A stretch of DNA of 64,000 bases from Endotrypanum monterogeii (Eukaryota; Euglenozoa; Kinetoplastea; Trypanosomatida; Trypanosomatidae): positions 104,565 through 168,564 of the forward strand of contig CM007342.1 of assembly GCA_000333855.2 (NCBI GenBank), given 5' to 3'. Positions 50,682-61,650 of the stretch are shown piece by piece. The position numbers and the translations under genes are program-made. The notes below the pieces were generated by a model, which made no database searches, was not told where the DNA came from, and was given only the letters and a program-made list of their open reading frames with translations. Position 1 is the stretch's first letter. Each line of letters opens with the position of its first letter.

Positions 50682-51533
50682 TCACAGTAAACACAAAAGT
50701 TTTATGAACTCCTCTCTGGTAAGGTAGAACAAATTTTCAGGGGTGCGCATGTTCGCCTCCGTGACGGCTGCCTTGGCAACGAGGAGGCGGTGTAGTGCCT
50801 GCTTCTCCCCCGCCCTCAGCTGTTGTGCGTTAACGCTCCACGCAATGCGCTCCAGATGTGCTGGGTCGGTTGGAAGCGTGTCCGGTACTGATGCGCCGGG
50901 TGGCACAGAAGCGAGGCAAAAGGTGCGGTAGATGGATTCCATGGAACCATACAAGAAAGCGACCTGCACATCCCTGGTGCGCTGATCCGCACCACTCAAC
51001 ACAGCTGTGTGAGTCGCGGTGGCCCCATCGACAGATGAAGAGGAGACTCTGCTCGATGTGCATTTTCCGTTCGACGATAACATCTCGATGGGGGAGGCCG
51101 GTTCACGTCCATCGCATTCAATTTCTGCTGCTACCTTCACGTGCATCTCACCTCTGCACAAGACGTCGATAATGGCGTGGACCTCACTTAGTGTGGGTCC
51201 TGCAGGGACCGGGGCCTGGTAACGCTGACCTGATTCTGCCGAGGTGAAATCAGTTGAGGGTGGAAGGGAAGGGGCCCACGCTCTTCCCGTCACCGCCTCG
51301 TATGCCCTCTTCACCTGTGATGCAGATAGGTGATTGGCCGCTGCGTCTGCGAGAGTGGGATTTTCCTGCTGAGACCGGATAGAAGGTGCTGGGAAAACGC
51401 TCAAGAGAAGCGGCCGGAGATGCGCGACATCAATGCGCCCACTGTCCTCGAAGTCCCACGGACCGAAGAGCTCTGTGGCCTGGTATTTCTTAGAAACAAG
51501 AAGGTGATCCAGAAAACATAAGTCATGTTGCAT
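50682..51533 (-). CDS. Hypothetical protein with a degenerate EF-hand-like motif, 283 aa
   Basis: Not assigned to a known family. Near the N-terminus, residues 27-38 (DFEDSGRIDVAH) follow the EF-hand loop pattern with Asp, Glu and Ser at positions 1, 3 and 5, Gly at 6 and Ile at 8. The final position is His rather than Glu, so calcium binding is doubtful. Flanking helices (LFGPW before and LRPLLLSVF after) fit an EF-hand. The rest is mixed, with a Ser/Thr-rich stretch at about 145-180 and a helical C-terminus. The frame continues upstream of 51533 but without an ATG. The chosen ATG lies 20 bases after the acceptor-like ttgcag ending at 51554. Possibly a cytoskeletal or flagellar calcium-sensor relative, on weak grounds. 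Confidence 0.68.
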   Translation of the reverse strand: MQHDLCFLDHLLVSKKYQATELFGPWDFEDSGRIDVAHLRPLLLSVFPAPSIRSQQENPTLADAAANHLSASQVKRAYEAVTGRAWAPSLPPSTDFTSAESGQRYQAPVPAGPTLSEVHAIIDVLCRGEMHVKVAAEIECDGREPASPIEMLSSNGKCTSSRVSSSSVDGATATHTAVLSGADQRTRDVQVAFLYGSMESIYRTFCLASVPPGASVPDTLPTDPAHLERIAWSVNAQQLRAGEKQALHRLLVAKAAVTEANMRTPENLFYLTREEFIKLLCLL

Positions 51534-51670
51534 CACTGTGCACTGCGGCTGCCCTGCAACAGCCGTGAAGGACGCCAACAAACTTCTGTACACAGGTGCC
51601 GCTTATGCAACCCAGCAGGCGAATGCCCTTCCTCTTTTCAAGTAACAACAAAAGGTATCGGTGTGTGTAC

Positions 51671-51701
<31 letters not shown>

Positions 51702-52897
51702 TGACTTCGATTTGGCATGCAGGTCGATCGTGCTCACCTACACTCCCTTCCCACTCACATGACGAGAAACGCAGAAATATAAAAAGAGTCCGGAATGAAA
51801 ACTACTTTCTCTCTGTTTCCTTGGGGTTGTTGTCTCATCGCTTGGGAGCGCCCTCCCATATTTTGTGGTTATACGAATACAGACATATATATATATATGT
51901 ATATATAGAGACAACATGGCAAGCGCACAAGTAGAAATCGTTTTTTTTTTTTTTTTAGGGGGGAGGAAGAAAGACGTGGAGGAAAAAAGGGTCACATTAT
52001 GTGCAGGAGGCAGACGCGTTCCGCAGCTTGTCATGAATCCTGGTTACTCGCGAGCCGCTGATAAAGGCATCCACACGTACTACACTTAGTCTTATGTGTG
52101 GAACCCATCGCAGTCTCACGTTTGTTTTTTCTCTCTCTGGTGCTTTGGGGATTGGGGAGATAACCCATTGCGTTGGACGGACACCAAAGTCACTGTGTGC
52201 GCCATCGCTGGGTATTTGAGGTCTCTCTTACGGTGCTTCCTCTTCCTCCTCCCTTTCCCACTGGACAAAAAAAAAGAAAAAAAAGATCCATTTGTAGATG
52301 ATAGGGGCACAGAAAACCGTCTCACCGACAGACCACACCCTCACGCGCGCCTGGTCGTTGAAGGCATTCGGCCGTTTGTGAGAACTCTTGTTAGCATTTC
52401 TTACTTTTTTGTCTGTTTGTTTCTTACGAGAACAAAGCCGTCAGCTGCTACACGCATGAGGCATTCAGACATCAGCACCTTAGCCGTCCCCGAAAAGGTG
52501 GCAAGAGAAATCGATGTGCCTAGATCCCTGCGTGTGTATACACAAGACAACTCTATGATTATCTGGGGAAAGACGCGTACAAACGCAAACCGACACAAGA
52601 CACACAAGACACACAAGACACACACACAAGACACACACTCGCCAACGCATACAAACCCGTACCCACGGACACAAAAAATACAAATACCAAGTGGCATGGA
52701 ATAGGAGGGGGAAAAAAAACAGTAGAAAAAGGAGACGTGTTCTTGGCTCTTGGAGCACCTACGTATCTCCTCCTCGCCCCTTCTTTCCCTCGTTGTCACC
52801 CTTTCCCATTGCTCCATCCTCCCTAGAATCGCTTTCCGACCGCTATACCTAAGAAAGGGAGTATGTAATCTCCTCCAGCTTCGTCGCCAAAAATCCG
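51534..52897. other. Spacer, no gene seen
   Basis: (GT)n at 51661-51700, (TA)n at 51883-51907, a T16 run near 51941-51957 on the plus strand and a (CACAAGA)n-like stretch near 52597-52640 are present. No coding frame or RNA gene was recognised. Confidence 0.6.
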
Positions 52898-55800
52898 TTA
52901 TGCCCGTTCGTGGCTGACCGTCCACAGGTACACCAGCCACGAAGAAAGCAGCTTTAGCTCCTCGCTCGTCAACAGCGTCTCACAGATGCGATGTAACATC
53001 TCAGCATCGTGAAGCCTAGCACATGCCATCAAGGCCTGGCCAAGCGCTGTCTTCCGCAAGCTTGCATCCGTCTCCAGCTCGCTGACGCTGTTGGTAAAGA
53101 TGTTTTGGAGGCGCGACTCACCGTCATGCGTACGGCAGCGCCGCAAGACTTGCACTAGGAGGTCCTCACACGTCGGCTGTACGGTATGACTGGCAATCAG
53201 AGCTGCCTGCACCCACGCGGCGACACAGTCTGATATTTCGAGGAGTCGCTGAACAGTTGCTTGTGGACCAAGAGTGACCGCGTTGTAGTTCGGTGCGAGA
53301 AACTGCTGCTGCGCTGCTACGATAGACTCGGACAGCTGCATATCGTTGACGCGGCTAGAGGGGGCTGCCCCGCCTGCCACCCACGCCAAGCGAGCCAATG
53401 CATTACACCGACTGCGGTGATTGAGCTGATCTTCTCCATAAGGTATGTAAGCCGGATTTGCTTGCCCCTCGGCGGTCAGGGCATCATAGCGACCTGGGTC
53501 GGCCAGCCACAGCAGGTGCGGGGCCTGGGTCTCTAAGAAACTGTTCCTGCGAGCGCGTGCGTCCGGACAACCAGGCAGCACGGTAGGCAAGCTTAGCAGC
53601 TCCCACTCACGGCGCTGCTCCCAGAGTGTCTGAAGCGCCGCGTCAAGGACAAAGCTGTTCTGCTGGCAGTATCGCTGTAGTCGCTCGTACATCTCTGGGC
53701 AGCTAGCAGGGTCGCCAACGGGTGTTGAGAGCGCATAGATCATGAGGACTTCCATTGCGTCGAAGCGCAGCGCCAAAGTTTCGCACACGGTCAGAACACG
53801 GCGCCCGATTTCGGAGCAGCAGCGGGATGCGGTGGGTGCTCCGTATGGGTAGCCGACTGGTCCGGAAACGAAAGGCTCGCGGAGGAGTGTGCTCGTCATG
53901 GCCGAAGAAACGAAGCGGCTGTCGTGATGGAAACTTTGAGCTAGTGAGAAATACATGAGGTATCCAACCACATCCAGCATGTCATACCTCTGAACAAGTG
54001 TGGGGGAGCCAAACACGACAGCAGAGGCCACACACCCGATAGAAATTGGCTGGCATTCGCCATCTCCGCTGCTGCTGTGCGGCGCGTGATTGCAGACGTC
54101 CGCTAAAACAGTAGAGAGATGAACACACGCTTGGGAAAAGGAGAACGCGACGCCGCTCACAGCATCAGTGGAGCCGGTCCACATAGACGAGAGTACGTCG
54201 TCAGGAATTGGGTAAATTTTCCGTACGTCCTCTCGAGATTCGACAACAGTTTGAGCCACAATCACGTAGATGCAACCGGCCGCGTAGCACTCCGAAAATT
54301 TCTCTTCCAGTGTCAGTGAAACACTCTGCCGCACCTCCGACATAAACGCCTCGAGGAAGCGAAGGAGTCGAACGAGGTTCCAAGGGTTGGCAAAACAAAT
54401 CTCAGCTGCGGTCAGACCCTGTACATTCCCTTCCAGACCAGTAGACACGCCACTCGGGGACGCCTCATACTCTGCTCGGATCGTATTCGCTACGGCAACA
54501 ATAGCGCGTCGCATGATCTGCTGACAGCGCTCCATCTGCTCTGTATTCTTCACAAGTCGCGCCGTTGTTGGTGGCCTGGATGCGTCGTGAACGCTGTCCT
54601 GAGCCAGGTCATGGCGAGAGGGGCGGCGCTGCAGTAGATATGCACCATTGCCACCCTGCGACATGCCTCGCATCATATAAACAGAGGGCAGAACCACCTT
54701 CATGAGATCATCCTTGTCGCTGTTAAAGGACTGTTGGGCCTGCAACCCGACATTTTGCATACTCCGCAGCGCGCACAACGAGACGAGTGCCTCTTGCACA
54801 GAAAGCAGCTGCGCAATCGTGGTGGGTGAGAGCTGTGAGCGAGCTTTCTCGTGGTTGAGGACGGCCATGACAAAGCAGCGGTGCGCTTGCTGCTGGGACG
54901 TCAGCTGGTGTGTGACTCGCAAAACGATGTTCTCATCCTCAACGTTTAGATTACGTCGGGCCCAGTTGCCGGTACCGCTACTGAAGCCTTCATCACTAAC
55001 CTTTCCCCCATGGTACCGCTGGTGCTGCCAGTCAGATGACGCTGAGATGGACTCACTGGCGTAGAGGATAGCACTATCTAGAGAAAGCTTGGAGTCCGTG
55101 CGAACGGCATCCAAAATATTCTTGAGCTCCGACTCGCCCGAGTTATCCCCATTGTGTAGAGGTATTCTGTTGCCCTTGTCAACGGCAGCTCTCAGGCGGC
55201 CTGTCGTGACATCTCGCGCCATGAGATGCGGCCCGTGAGCGTCTAGAGTGATAAGACTTCCATCTTCTCGCAACGTCGACACGATCGGCCGCTCAAGGTG
55301 GTTTAAAAAAAAGGGTGTCCTCGCTGGAGCAGGGCTGTCGAACCCCCACCTGATTGTTCACACGCAGCACGTAGGCACCGAGAACGATGATAACCTGACG
55401 GTGGCCGTCATCGGCATAAATTTTGATGTGATGAGGCGGCAACCGCGCGGCAACGCTGATAACGGCCGATACGGCATTCAGCACAACATGGTTCACCACC
55501 TTTCCTAGAGCAGCGTCTAGCGTCACAAGCCACAACGCTGGGAGATGGTGTACCGGGCTTTCGCGTACGTAGTAGAGGAGACAAACTTTGTGGCGACTTT
55601 CCGCACAGGCAACAATGTGTCCGTTGCGGCCAAGGGACGTCGGGAGTGAGGTGGCCCACTTGATCGTGATGCCTGGCTGCCCAACTGTCCCCGGCTCTGG
55701 TGGTGGTATTGCACCAAGGTCGAGCAAGAAGACCTCACCGGCTGCGCTGATGGCCACAACTTGTTCAGGATACGCCCCGCGCAGCTTAACTTGTGTGAAG

Positions 55801-56822
55801 GCAAGCGGGCTGCCTCCGCGCCGACCCTGGCTCAGGCCCATCATTGAGAAGGGCCACACTGAAGAAGCATGCCCCGATTCCCCGGTCCCCACATTTGCCC
55901 CTTCATCAATGCCAGTGGCGTCGAAGGTGGATCTTTGAGAGGTACCCGCGGCGGCAGAACGATCCGGGTAATCGCTCGGTGCGCTACTGCTGCCCGCCAC
56001 CAAGGACTTTAGGGAGTGCCAAAGCCAGTTGGTGGAGTTGGGAGCGGCTACAGGGTGCCTCATCTGCGAGTCCTCGTTCGATAATCGCTGCGGATTCTCC
56101 TCCTCTTCCGCCCCCACTCCAGGCAATGCACTTGGGCTGATTCCGGTGCTGTCATTGCCGCGGTACTGCGGAAGGTTGTTGTGTCCGCCGCGCGCCCATC
56201 GAAAAGACGATGGGTCTCGTCTGTCAAACTTTACTGTGGTGTGGACGCCGCCATATTTGAGATCCACGACGAGAACCCCTGCCGTCGTCCCTACGACGGT
56301 GAACGTCACTGCTTCCGCATTGATCAGACGACGGGCGCACACAAAGCAAGAGGCGGTCATGTCCGTGTCATCCTCGTCGATCATTTGCACCTCGATGCTG
56401 TGATCCAGAGTCGATATGGCACCGTACTCGCTACAAAACGCCAGCGATTCTCCTTCTCCACTCATCTCACAGACAAAAAGCGGCAGTCCTTCTTTTGCAG
56501 CAGAGAAATATGGGATCTCTGCAAGCCGTGGCGCCGCTGTCTGCCACCCGGATCGGCCCACGTCCCACAAACGGAGGAATCTCTTATTTTCGTCCACCAG
56601 CCAGCACATACGCGTGCCTGCACCAGAAAGAAAGCTGGAGACTGACATGGTGCAGCCGTTTGCTGCGTCGTACAGCACCGCCCCATCAAGAGATGTCGGA
56701 GGTGCCTCCGGTAGGCCACTCTGGGCCTCTGTCGCGCGCTTGTAGACATACGATGCTGCTGAGCTGTTAGTCACCGTCAGTCGCTGCGTCCGTGGCACTT
56801 TAGAGGGCGGTGCAAAAAACAT
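52898..56822 (-). CDS. Nup133-like nucleoporin, interrupted by a one-base frameshift
   Basis: This looks like one gene of about 1307 codons carried in two frames. The first (56822 to the TGA at 55295-55293, 509 codons) is a WD-like beta-propeller, with strand blocks such as MCWLVDENKRFLRLWDV (72-88) and VVGTTAGVLVVDL. The second, to 52898, is an alpha-solenoid with a segment matching Nup133 (THQL..QQQAH.CFVMAVL). Propeller followed by solenoid is the plan of the Y-complex scaffold nucleoporins Nup133 and Nup155, and I favour Nup133 (trypanosome Nup132 type). The frames meet at a run of eight T on the coding strand (55312-55305). Reading seven T joins them with no stop. The second frame has no ATG at its start. 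The start at 56822 is 26 bases after the acceptor-like AG at 56849-56848. Confidence 0.68.
55305..55312 (-). other. Homopolymer frameshift site in the Nup133-like gene
   Basis: Eight A on the plus strand, eight T on the coding strand. In the upstream frame this is followed by a TGA at 55295-55293. Shifting by one base opens the 794-codon downstream frame without interruption. Either a sequencing or assembly indel or a true recent mutation. Confidence 0.85.
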
Positions 56823-58185
56823 TGTTCCGACACCCTTACGAGCGCAGCTCAGACAAACAAACAAACAAACAACACTAGAAATGAAGAAAAGCAAGTAGGT
56901 GTTCATCGGTATACACAGGTATAAATGTGTGGGTGCATATATATATATATATATATATGTGTGTGTACATAAAGAGTGTGTGGGAAAGATGTTGGTGTTT
57001 GTGTGTAGGTGTTTTTTTTGGGGGGGGAAAGACAGAGAAAATAGAGTCGCAAAAAAAAAAAATGAGGGGGAGAGGCGTTGGGGTACTGGGAGAACGTGAT
57101 TCACAGGGCATTCCACCTGGATGAGAGGCAGTGAACAGGGAGGCACGCAAAACGGAAAAAAAAAATTCAATGCACGAAAAAAAGAGAAACAACACGCAAA
57201 CGTACATATTTTTTTTATTTCGTGCGACAACACCACATGTACTCAGAAACCCCAAAGGATGAGTGACATGAGAATCACCTGCCATCGTCACGCCCGTCTA
57301 CAAGGTGGTAGGACATACAATCACCTCTGTTCACCATATGTGTTATCGCATCACTAGAGCTCGCACCGTACCAAAGTCGAAGGAAGAAAGGGCTCGTGAG
57401 GGCATACGCCAACGTGCTTGAGGGTGAATAGGATGCACACGAGCACTGGGTATCATTTCTGAAGCTTATTGAGAATTTTATTCCTTCTTTTTTATCTGTC
57501 CCCTTTGATGTCCAGTCGCCCACCCTACTCCTCATCATCACAGAGATCTCAGCTATCTGGATGGCAGATAGAGTCAGGGAGGGGGGGTACATAAAAAGGG
57601 GTTGACACAGCAGCCAGCAACAACTCAACCCACATCAAACAACGAAGATGCATCAGGGATTACCTCGATGATAACGAACCTCACTGAGCCCCTTTTCATA
57701 GAAGAAACTCGAGAGTGGAGGAGGTTGAGTTGGAGTTGAGAGGACACACAAAGCGCCAAGGCACACATAAATTTTTACATCTATACGCCACCACCAACAT
57801 ACATGGGCATTCATGCTCTTCTCATTCTTTTGAGTTCAACAGAATGCATCATGAGCTTCCCCTTTGGTGTCGGTGTGTGCGGAAGGAAGCTGGAATGCCA
57901 GCGTCTTTATTTCTATGAAAACTTACTAATCCAAATATTTATTAAAGACGGCGACATGAGGTGGGGAGGAAAGAAAAAATGCACCATTTTCTATGAGAAC
58001 ACACAGACAAAGAAGGGGAGCGACGGGAGTGGCGGGGGGGGGGTGCACACGGCAGACCGCAAGTGCTCCGTGGGGATGGAAGGGTAAGAGAAGCCAAGAA
58101 AGAGCTGGCCCAGACCTAAACTGACACACAGAAACAAACACACACGCACACATGCACAGTTAGCAAAAAAAAAAGAAAAGAGGTA
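56823..58185. other. Spacer, no gene seen
   Basis: This contains the (GTTT)n-like pyrimidine-rich leader of the Nup133-like gene, (TA)n(TG)n at 56937-56966 and G- and A-runs near 57010-57062. A 3' UTR follows, with no recognisable gene. Confidence 0.6.
56937..56966. repeat. (TA)n(TG)n microsatellite
   Basis: About eleven TA units followed by four TG units, about 115 bases upstream of the Nup133-like start. Confidence 0.9.
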
Positions 58186-59544
58186 TTACGAGAAGTTCTC
58201 CTCTTCGTCTTCTCGCATATTCTTTAGCATGCGCTCTAGCGGTAATGTCCATCGCTCGTCTAGACTGCGGCTCAGGATCATTTCCTGTAGCTTCGGTGCG
58301 TCCTCTGACGGGTTGAAGCTGTCCACGTCCTCCCATTCTAGTGGACAGCAGAGGGAGGAGGTACCAGGGTGAACGCAATACGGGAGCTTCAGCAAGTGGT
58401 CCCGCCGCGTACTGACGTGCTCATCAAGACGCGGATACATGAGCAGGAGCTGAACGGCGTACAAAATGTCCGTCATCTCTTGCTCCGATCCGAGGGCTCG
58501 TAGGTACGTTGGCCAGTCCAGCACATTGCCCTCTTGGAAGTGAATGTGCCCTTGGAAGCGGTGTAAGGCTTCGCGGCGCCCAAGCTTCAGCACAGCCACC
58601 GTTGCATCGTAAACGATAAATGCAGCCTTAGCGTGGTGCTGGATGTTGTTGGGATTATCGCTCGAAGACGTGACAAAGAGTGCAGTAAAGGCCCGATGAA
58701 GCTGTGTGCGTAGAGCGTGGCGAATCGCTGGGTGAATGAGGCGGTGGTTGGCCAGATCCGCCACGACGCTGCTCTTAAGAGTCTTTGGTGCAACAACAGT
58801 GAAGTATCCAACCAAGGCCGCTCTCTCGTCGTTTGTCATCTGCCTAGCCCGCCGGTCACACACCCACAAATGAATTCCGCGTCTTCCCGAGAAGACAGGG
58901 AGAATGTATTTAAAACCAAAGTCGTCACGTAGTAGGGTGTGTAGAACGTGCGCCGCGCACGACATCCACGCCCAGCAGTAGGAACAGATACTCTTGCCGG
59001 CGCAACACGACCGCACGTTGTCGTAGTCGGACATGTCGATATCGAACACCAGCTCCCGCTCGACAGGAAAAACGTTTGCAAGGCCTTGCTTCTGGCTAGG
59101 GCGAATGTTGTACACAGCGCCAACATCGATCTTTTCAGGAAATGCTCGCACGAGCTCCGCGCGCAGCTCGTCTGCGCTGCGATAACTTCGAAAACGGGTG
59201 AAGATGTCACCAAGAAGGGTAAAGCAAAACTCACGACGGGCAAAATAGCCGTCCGCTGCAGCAGCCCCCTTTGCATCCTCCCGCTCTCTTCTTTCCCCAT
59301 CCTGGCAGCTTAAAGCACCCGTGGCGGCATCCGCCGGGTCGGCGCGGACGCCGAGTTTATGGCGCTCGACGATACCAACGTCGTCCTCGGACACTGCTGA
59401 GAGGTCAACCCGTGTCTCCTCGACGGAAAAGTCCGCAGGAGGCCGCGACTTGCTGAAGCGGTAAGCCAACCACTGGGAAACCAACTCAACGGGATAGACG
59501 TGCGCATAGAACTCGCGCAAAGAGCCTTCGTTGATGATTTGCAT
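58186..59544 (-). CDS. PRI1: DNA primase small (catalytic) subunit
   Basis: This is the catalytic subunit of the DNA polymerase alpha-primase complex, which makes RNA primers for nuclear DNA replication. The 452-residue product keeps all key sites. The metal-binding FDID (167-170) supplies two catalytic aspartates, and the third is Asp374 in YPRLDEHVS. Zinc ligands are Cys180, Cys181, Cys187 and Cys190. The nucleotide-site motif SGRRGIH is at 219-225, and DHLLKLPYCVHPGT at 382-395. An acidic, low-complexity insertion of about 60 residues (35-95) separates the N-terminal helix from the REFCFTL block, where animal and yeast enzymes have only a few residues. The start is firm: the acceptor AG at 59621-59620 directly follows a T-run, and the ATG at 59544 is the first after it. 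Probably functional. Confidence 0.93.
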   Translation of the reverse strand: MQIINEGSLREFYAHVYPVELVSQWLAYRFSKSRPPADFSVEETRVDLSAVSEDDVGIVERHKLGVRADPADAATGALSCQDGERREREDAKGAAAADGYFARREFCFTLLGDIFTRFRSYRSADELRAELVRAFPEKIDVGAVYNIRPSQKQGLANVFPVERELVFDIDMSDYDNVRSCCAGKSICSYCWAWMSCAAHVLHTLLRDDFGFKYILPVFSGRRGIHLWVCDRRARQMTNDERAALVGYFTVVAPKTLKSSVVADLANHRLIHPAIRHALRTQLHRAFTALFVTSSSDNPNNIQHHAKAAFIVYDATVAVLKLGRREALHRFQGHIHFQEGNVLDWPTYLRALGSEQEMTDILYAVQLLLMYPRLDEHVSTRRDHLLKLPYCVHPGTSSLCCPLEWEDVDSFNPSEDAPKLQEMILSRSLDERWTLPLERMLKNMREDEEENFS

Positions 59545-59619
59545 ACGAGCAACAAAATCCTTCCGCCCAAGTCTGAGGGCAGCACAGATATAAACAACAG
59601 AGAGGCGAAACGCAACCGC

Positions 59620-59638
59620 CTGGAAAAAAAAAAGGGGG
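59620..59638 (-). promoter_or_regulatory. Spliced-leader acceptor of the primase gene
   Basis: The minus strand reads five C, ten T and ccag, with the AG at 59621-59620. It gives a 75-base 5' UTR without upstream ATG. Confidence 0.65.
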
Positions 59639-59694
59639 TTAGGTGCAGAGACAGAAATATAATACAATCACAGAGGGATTATTATTATTATACA

Positions 59695-59716
59695 TATATG
59701 TATATATATCTATATC

Positions 59717-59747
<31 letters not shown>

Positions 59748-59750
59748 ATA
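59695..59750. repeat. (TA)n(TG)n microsatellite
   Basis: Interrupted TA repeats followed by eight or nine TG units, starting about 150 bases upstream of the primase start. Confidence 0.9.
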
Positions 59751-60363
59751 TACCGAGAAGGAGGTGTGTGTGAAAAGGCTGATGTGGGTGGGTGTAGCTC
59801 ACATGGAGAGATCTCTTGTCGGCACCGCTCTTGTTTTTTTTAGCGTTCTTTGCGTCACTAAGGAAATTATTGTTCCCTAGAGGTTTGCTGAGAATTATAT
59901 GGTGAGCCTGTGGATACACGGGTCAAGCTTCAAAGGGCAGCTGATCCCGCTGCCCACTTCCTCTACGCTCTCCCCTCCTCTCAGGCTCCACGAGGATGCG
60001 CCCAAGACACAGCGCTTCAAAAGCGAGAGAAGTCGTGAAAACAACAGAAAAAAAGGTGGGCGATATGCCCGAGCGACGCACATTCCGTGGGGGCCCTCCT
60101 TTTTGCGTTGCTGACAACCTCGAACAAATGTTTGCTCAACACATAGTGGGAAGCTTGTTCAAACATTTAACTGGGCCTTTATTTTTTATTTTTATTTTTT
60201 GGGGTGGGAGTGGGGATGCACTTCGCTACTTTGTGCAGTATACTGAGCTAGACTTCATCGTGTTCGTGCGCTACTCTTTTTGTGATCGAACCCTCTTTTC
60301 CCATCTTCCCTCCTCCTGGTTTAAATTTTTTGGTTTTAATACTATCCGTGACCGAAGTGTAGA

Positions 60364-60369
<6 letters not shown>

Positions 60370-60405
<36 letters not shown>
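60370..60405. repeat. (GT)n microsatellite
   Basis: About eighteen perfect GT units, followed at once by interrupted TA repeats (60415-60446). Confidence 0.92.
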
Positions 60406-60408
<3 letters not shown>

Positions 60409-61650
60409 ACGTATCTATATATGCGCATATAGATATATATATATATGAAAAATCTTACTACCTTTTGAGGACGCACACAGGGATGTTCAAAATAAAATCT
60501 AGGTAGAAGGGAGAGGGTGATGTAAATATAAATGTGTGTATTTATACATTTATACGTGCGTAATTGCAGGGAGATGACAAAAAAAAAGGGATCGTGGCCA
60601 CACATTGGTTTGCTAAATAATCGTCCAAGCAGTGCCGCCTGAGCGGCAAACAAGTCGACCGCTCTCCCCCTTTGCGGCCTGCACCGTGGAATGCCCAGCC
60701 TTGAACGACCCGCTATCCAGGTAGGAGAGCAGGTGATAACACACACACATGTATGTAGACAGATATACATACATGGTATCTCTATCGTGTCTGTACCGTG
60801 AAGTCCAACAGAGAACAAAACAAAAAGCGATTCTTTAAACTTCTCGGATAGAGTGTGTGTTTTGATCCTCGCCCATCATCAGTTTTTTTTTGTTGAATAA
60901 TCCAAAGACTTTAAGTAGAGCAATGGAGGGGTACGAAGTGACCAGGAAAACTTTGAAGCGAGCAGGTGAAAAAAAAAAAAAGCAAGATACTGGCAGAGAG
61001 GGTGCCGGGACTTGTTCGGACGAGATATGTGGGCTCCTCTTGCCGGAAAAAAAAAGGTGATTTCGGTGGGTGACAGAAAGAACACATTACATCAATATGC
61101 ACAGAGAAGAAAGACACCTAACGCCCCAGTAGCAAGTAGGTCATCAAAAAGAACAAAAAAAACAGGAGCTCATATACGCCAAAACCCCTGGGAGGAGGAG
61201 AAACATTTCAATAGATCCTCGCGTGACTATTAATAATAATAAAAAAGGTGAGCGCCTGAGACAGAAAAGCACACCTATCAAAGAGCACGGCTTACGCCCA
61301 GGTTCCACTGTATACGACAGCCTTCGCAGATGTGAATCTATAAGGGGTAAGGGTATGAATGAGGGAGTCGGCACTTCAAAACCCTGAGTGAAGCGCACAC
61401 ACACACACACATGCCTCCCTCGAACAATGCAAGTATACGTGTTTGCGTGTGTGTGCGTGGGTGGGTGGGTATTCATATGTACCTGTCTGTAGTTTAAAGT
61501 CTTACTCGGGTGAAGCAGTATAGGAAAAAAGGGGGAAAGGTAAAAATAAAAGGCGACAATCCGCAGAAAAAAATATTATGTGCTCGGAATGAGCCCACCC
61601 TCTCCTCAACCCTCCCCATCTCCGCTAGCTCAAATAGCGCTCCTTCACAC

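Larger units (their letters stand above)
59545..61650. other. 2.1 kb spacer with a GC-richer island
   Basis: Mostly microsatellite and A/T-run DNA, including (GT)n at 60370-60405 and (CA)n near 61398-61412. A compact, non-repetitive, G/C-richer island at about 60595-60745 contains a perfect short hairpin (gccgcctgagcggc at 60632-60645). No tRNA-like or coding structure could be confirmed. Confidence 0.5.

Noticed and set aside
60285..60305. Minus-strand GGTTCGATC, resembling a tRNA B box
   Set aside because: The five bases on either side do not pair as a T-stem, and no cloverleaf can be drawn.
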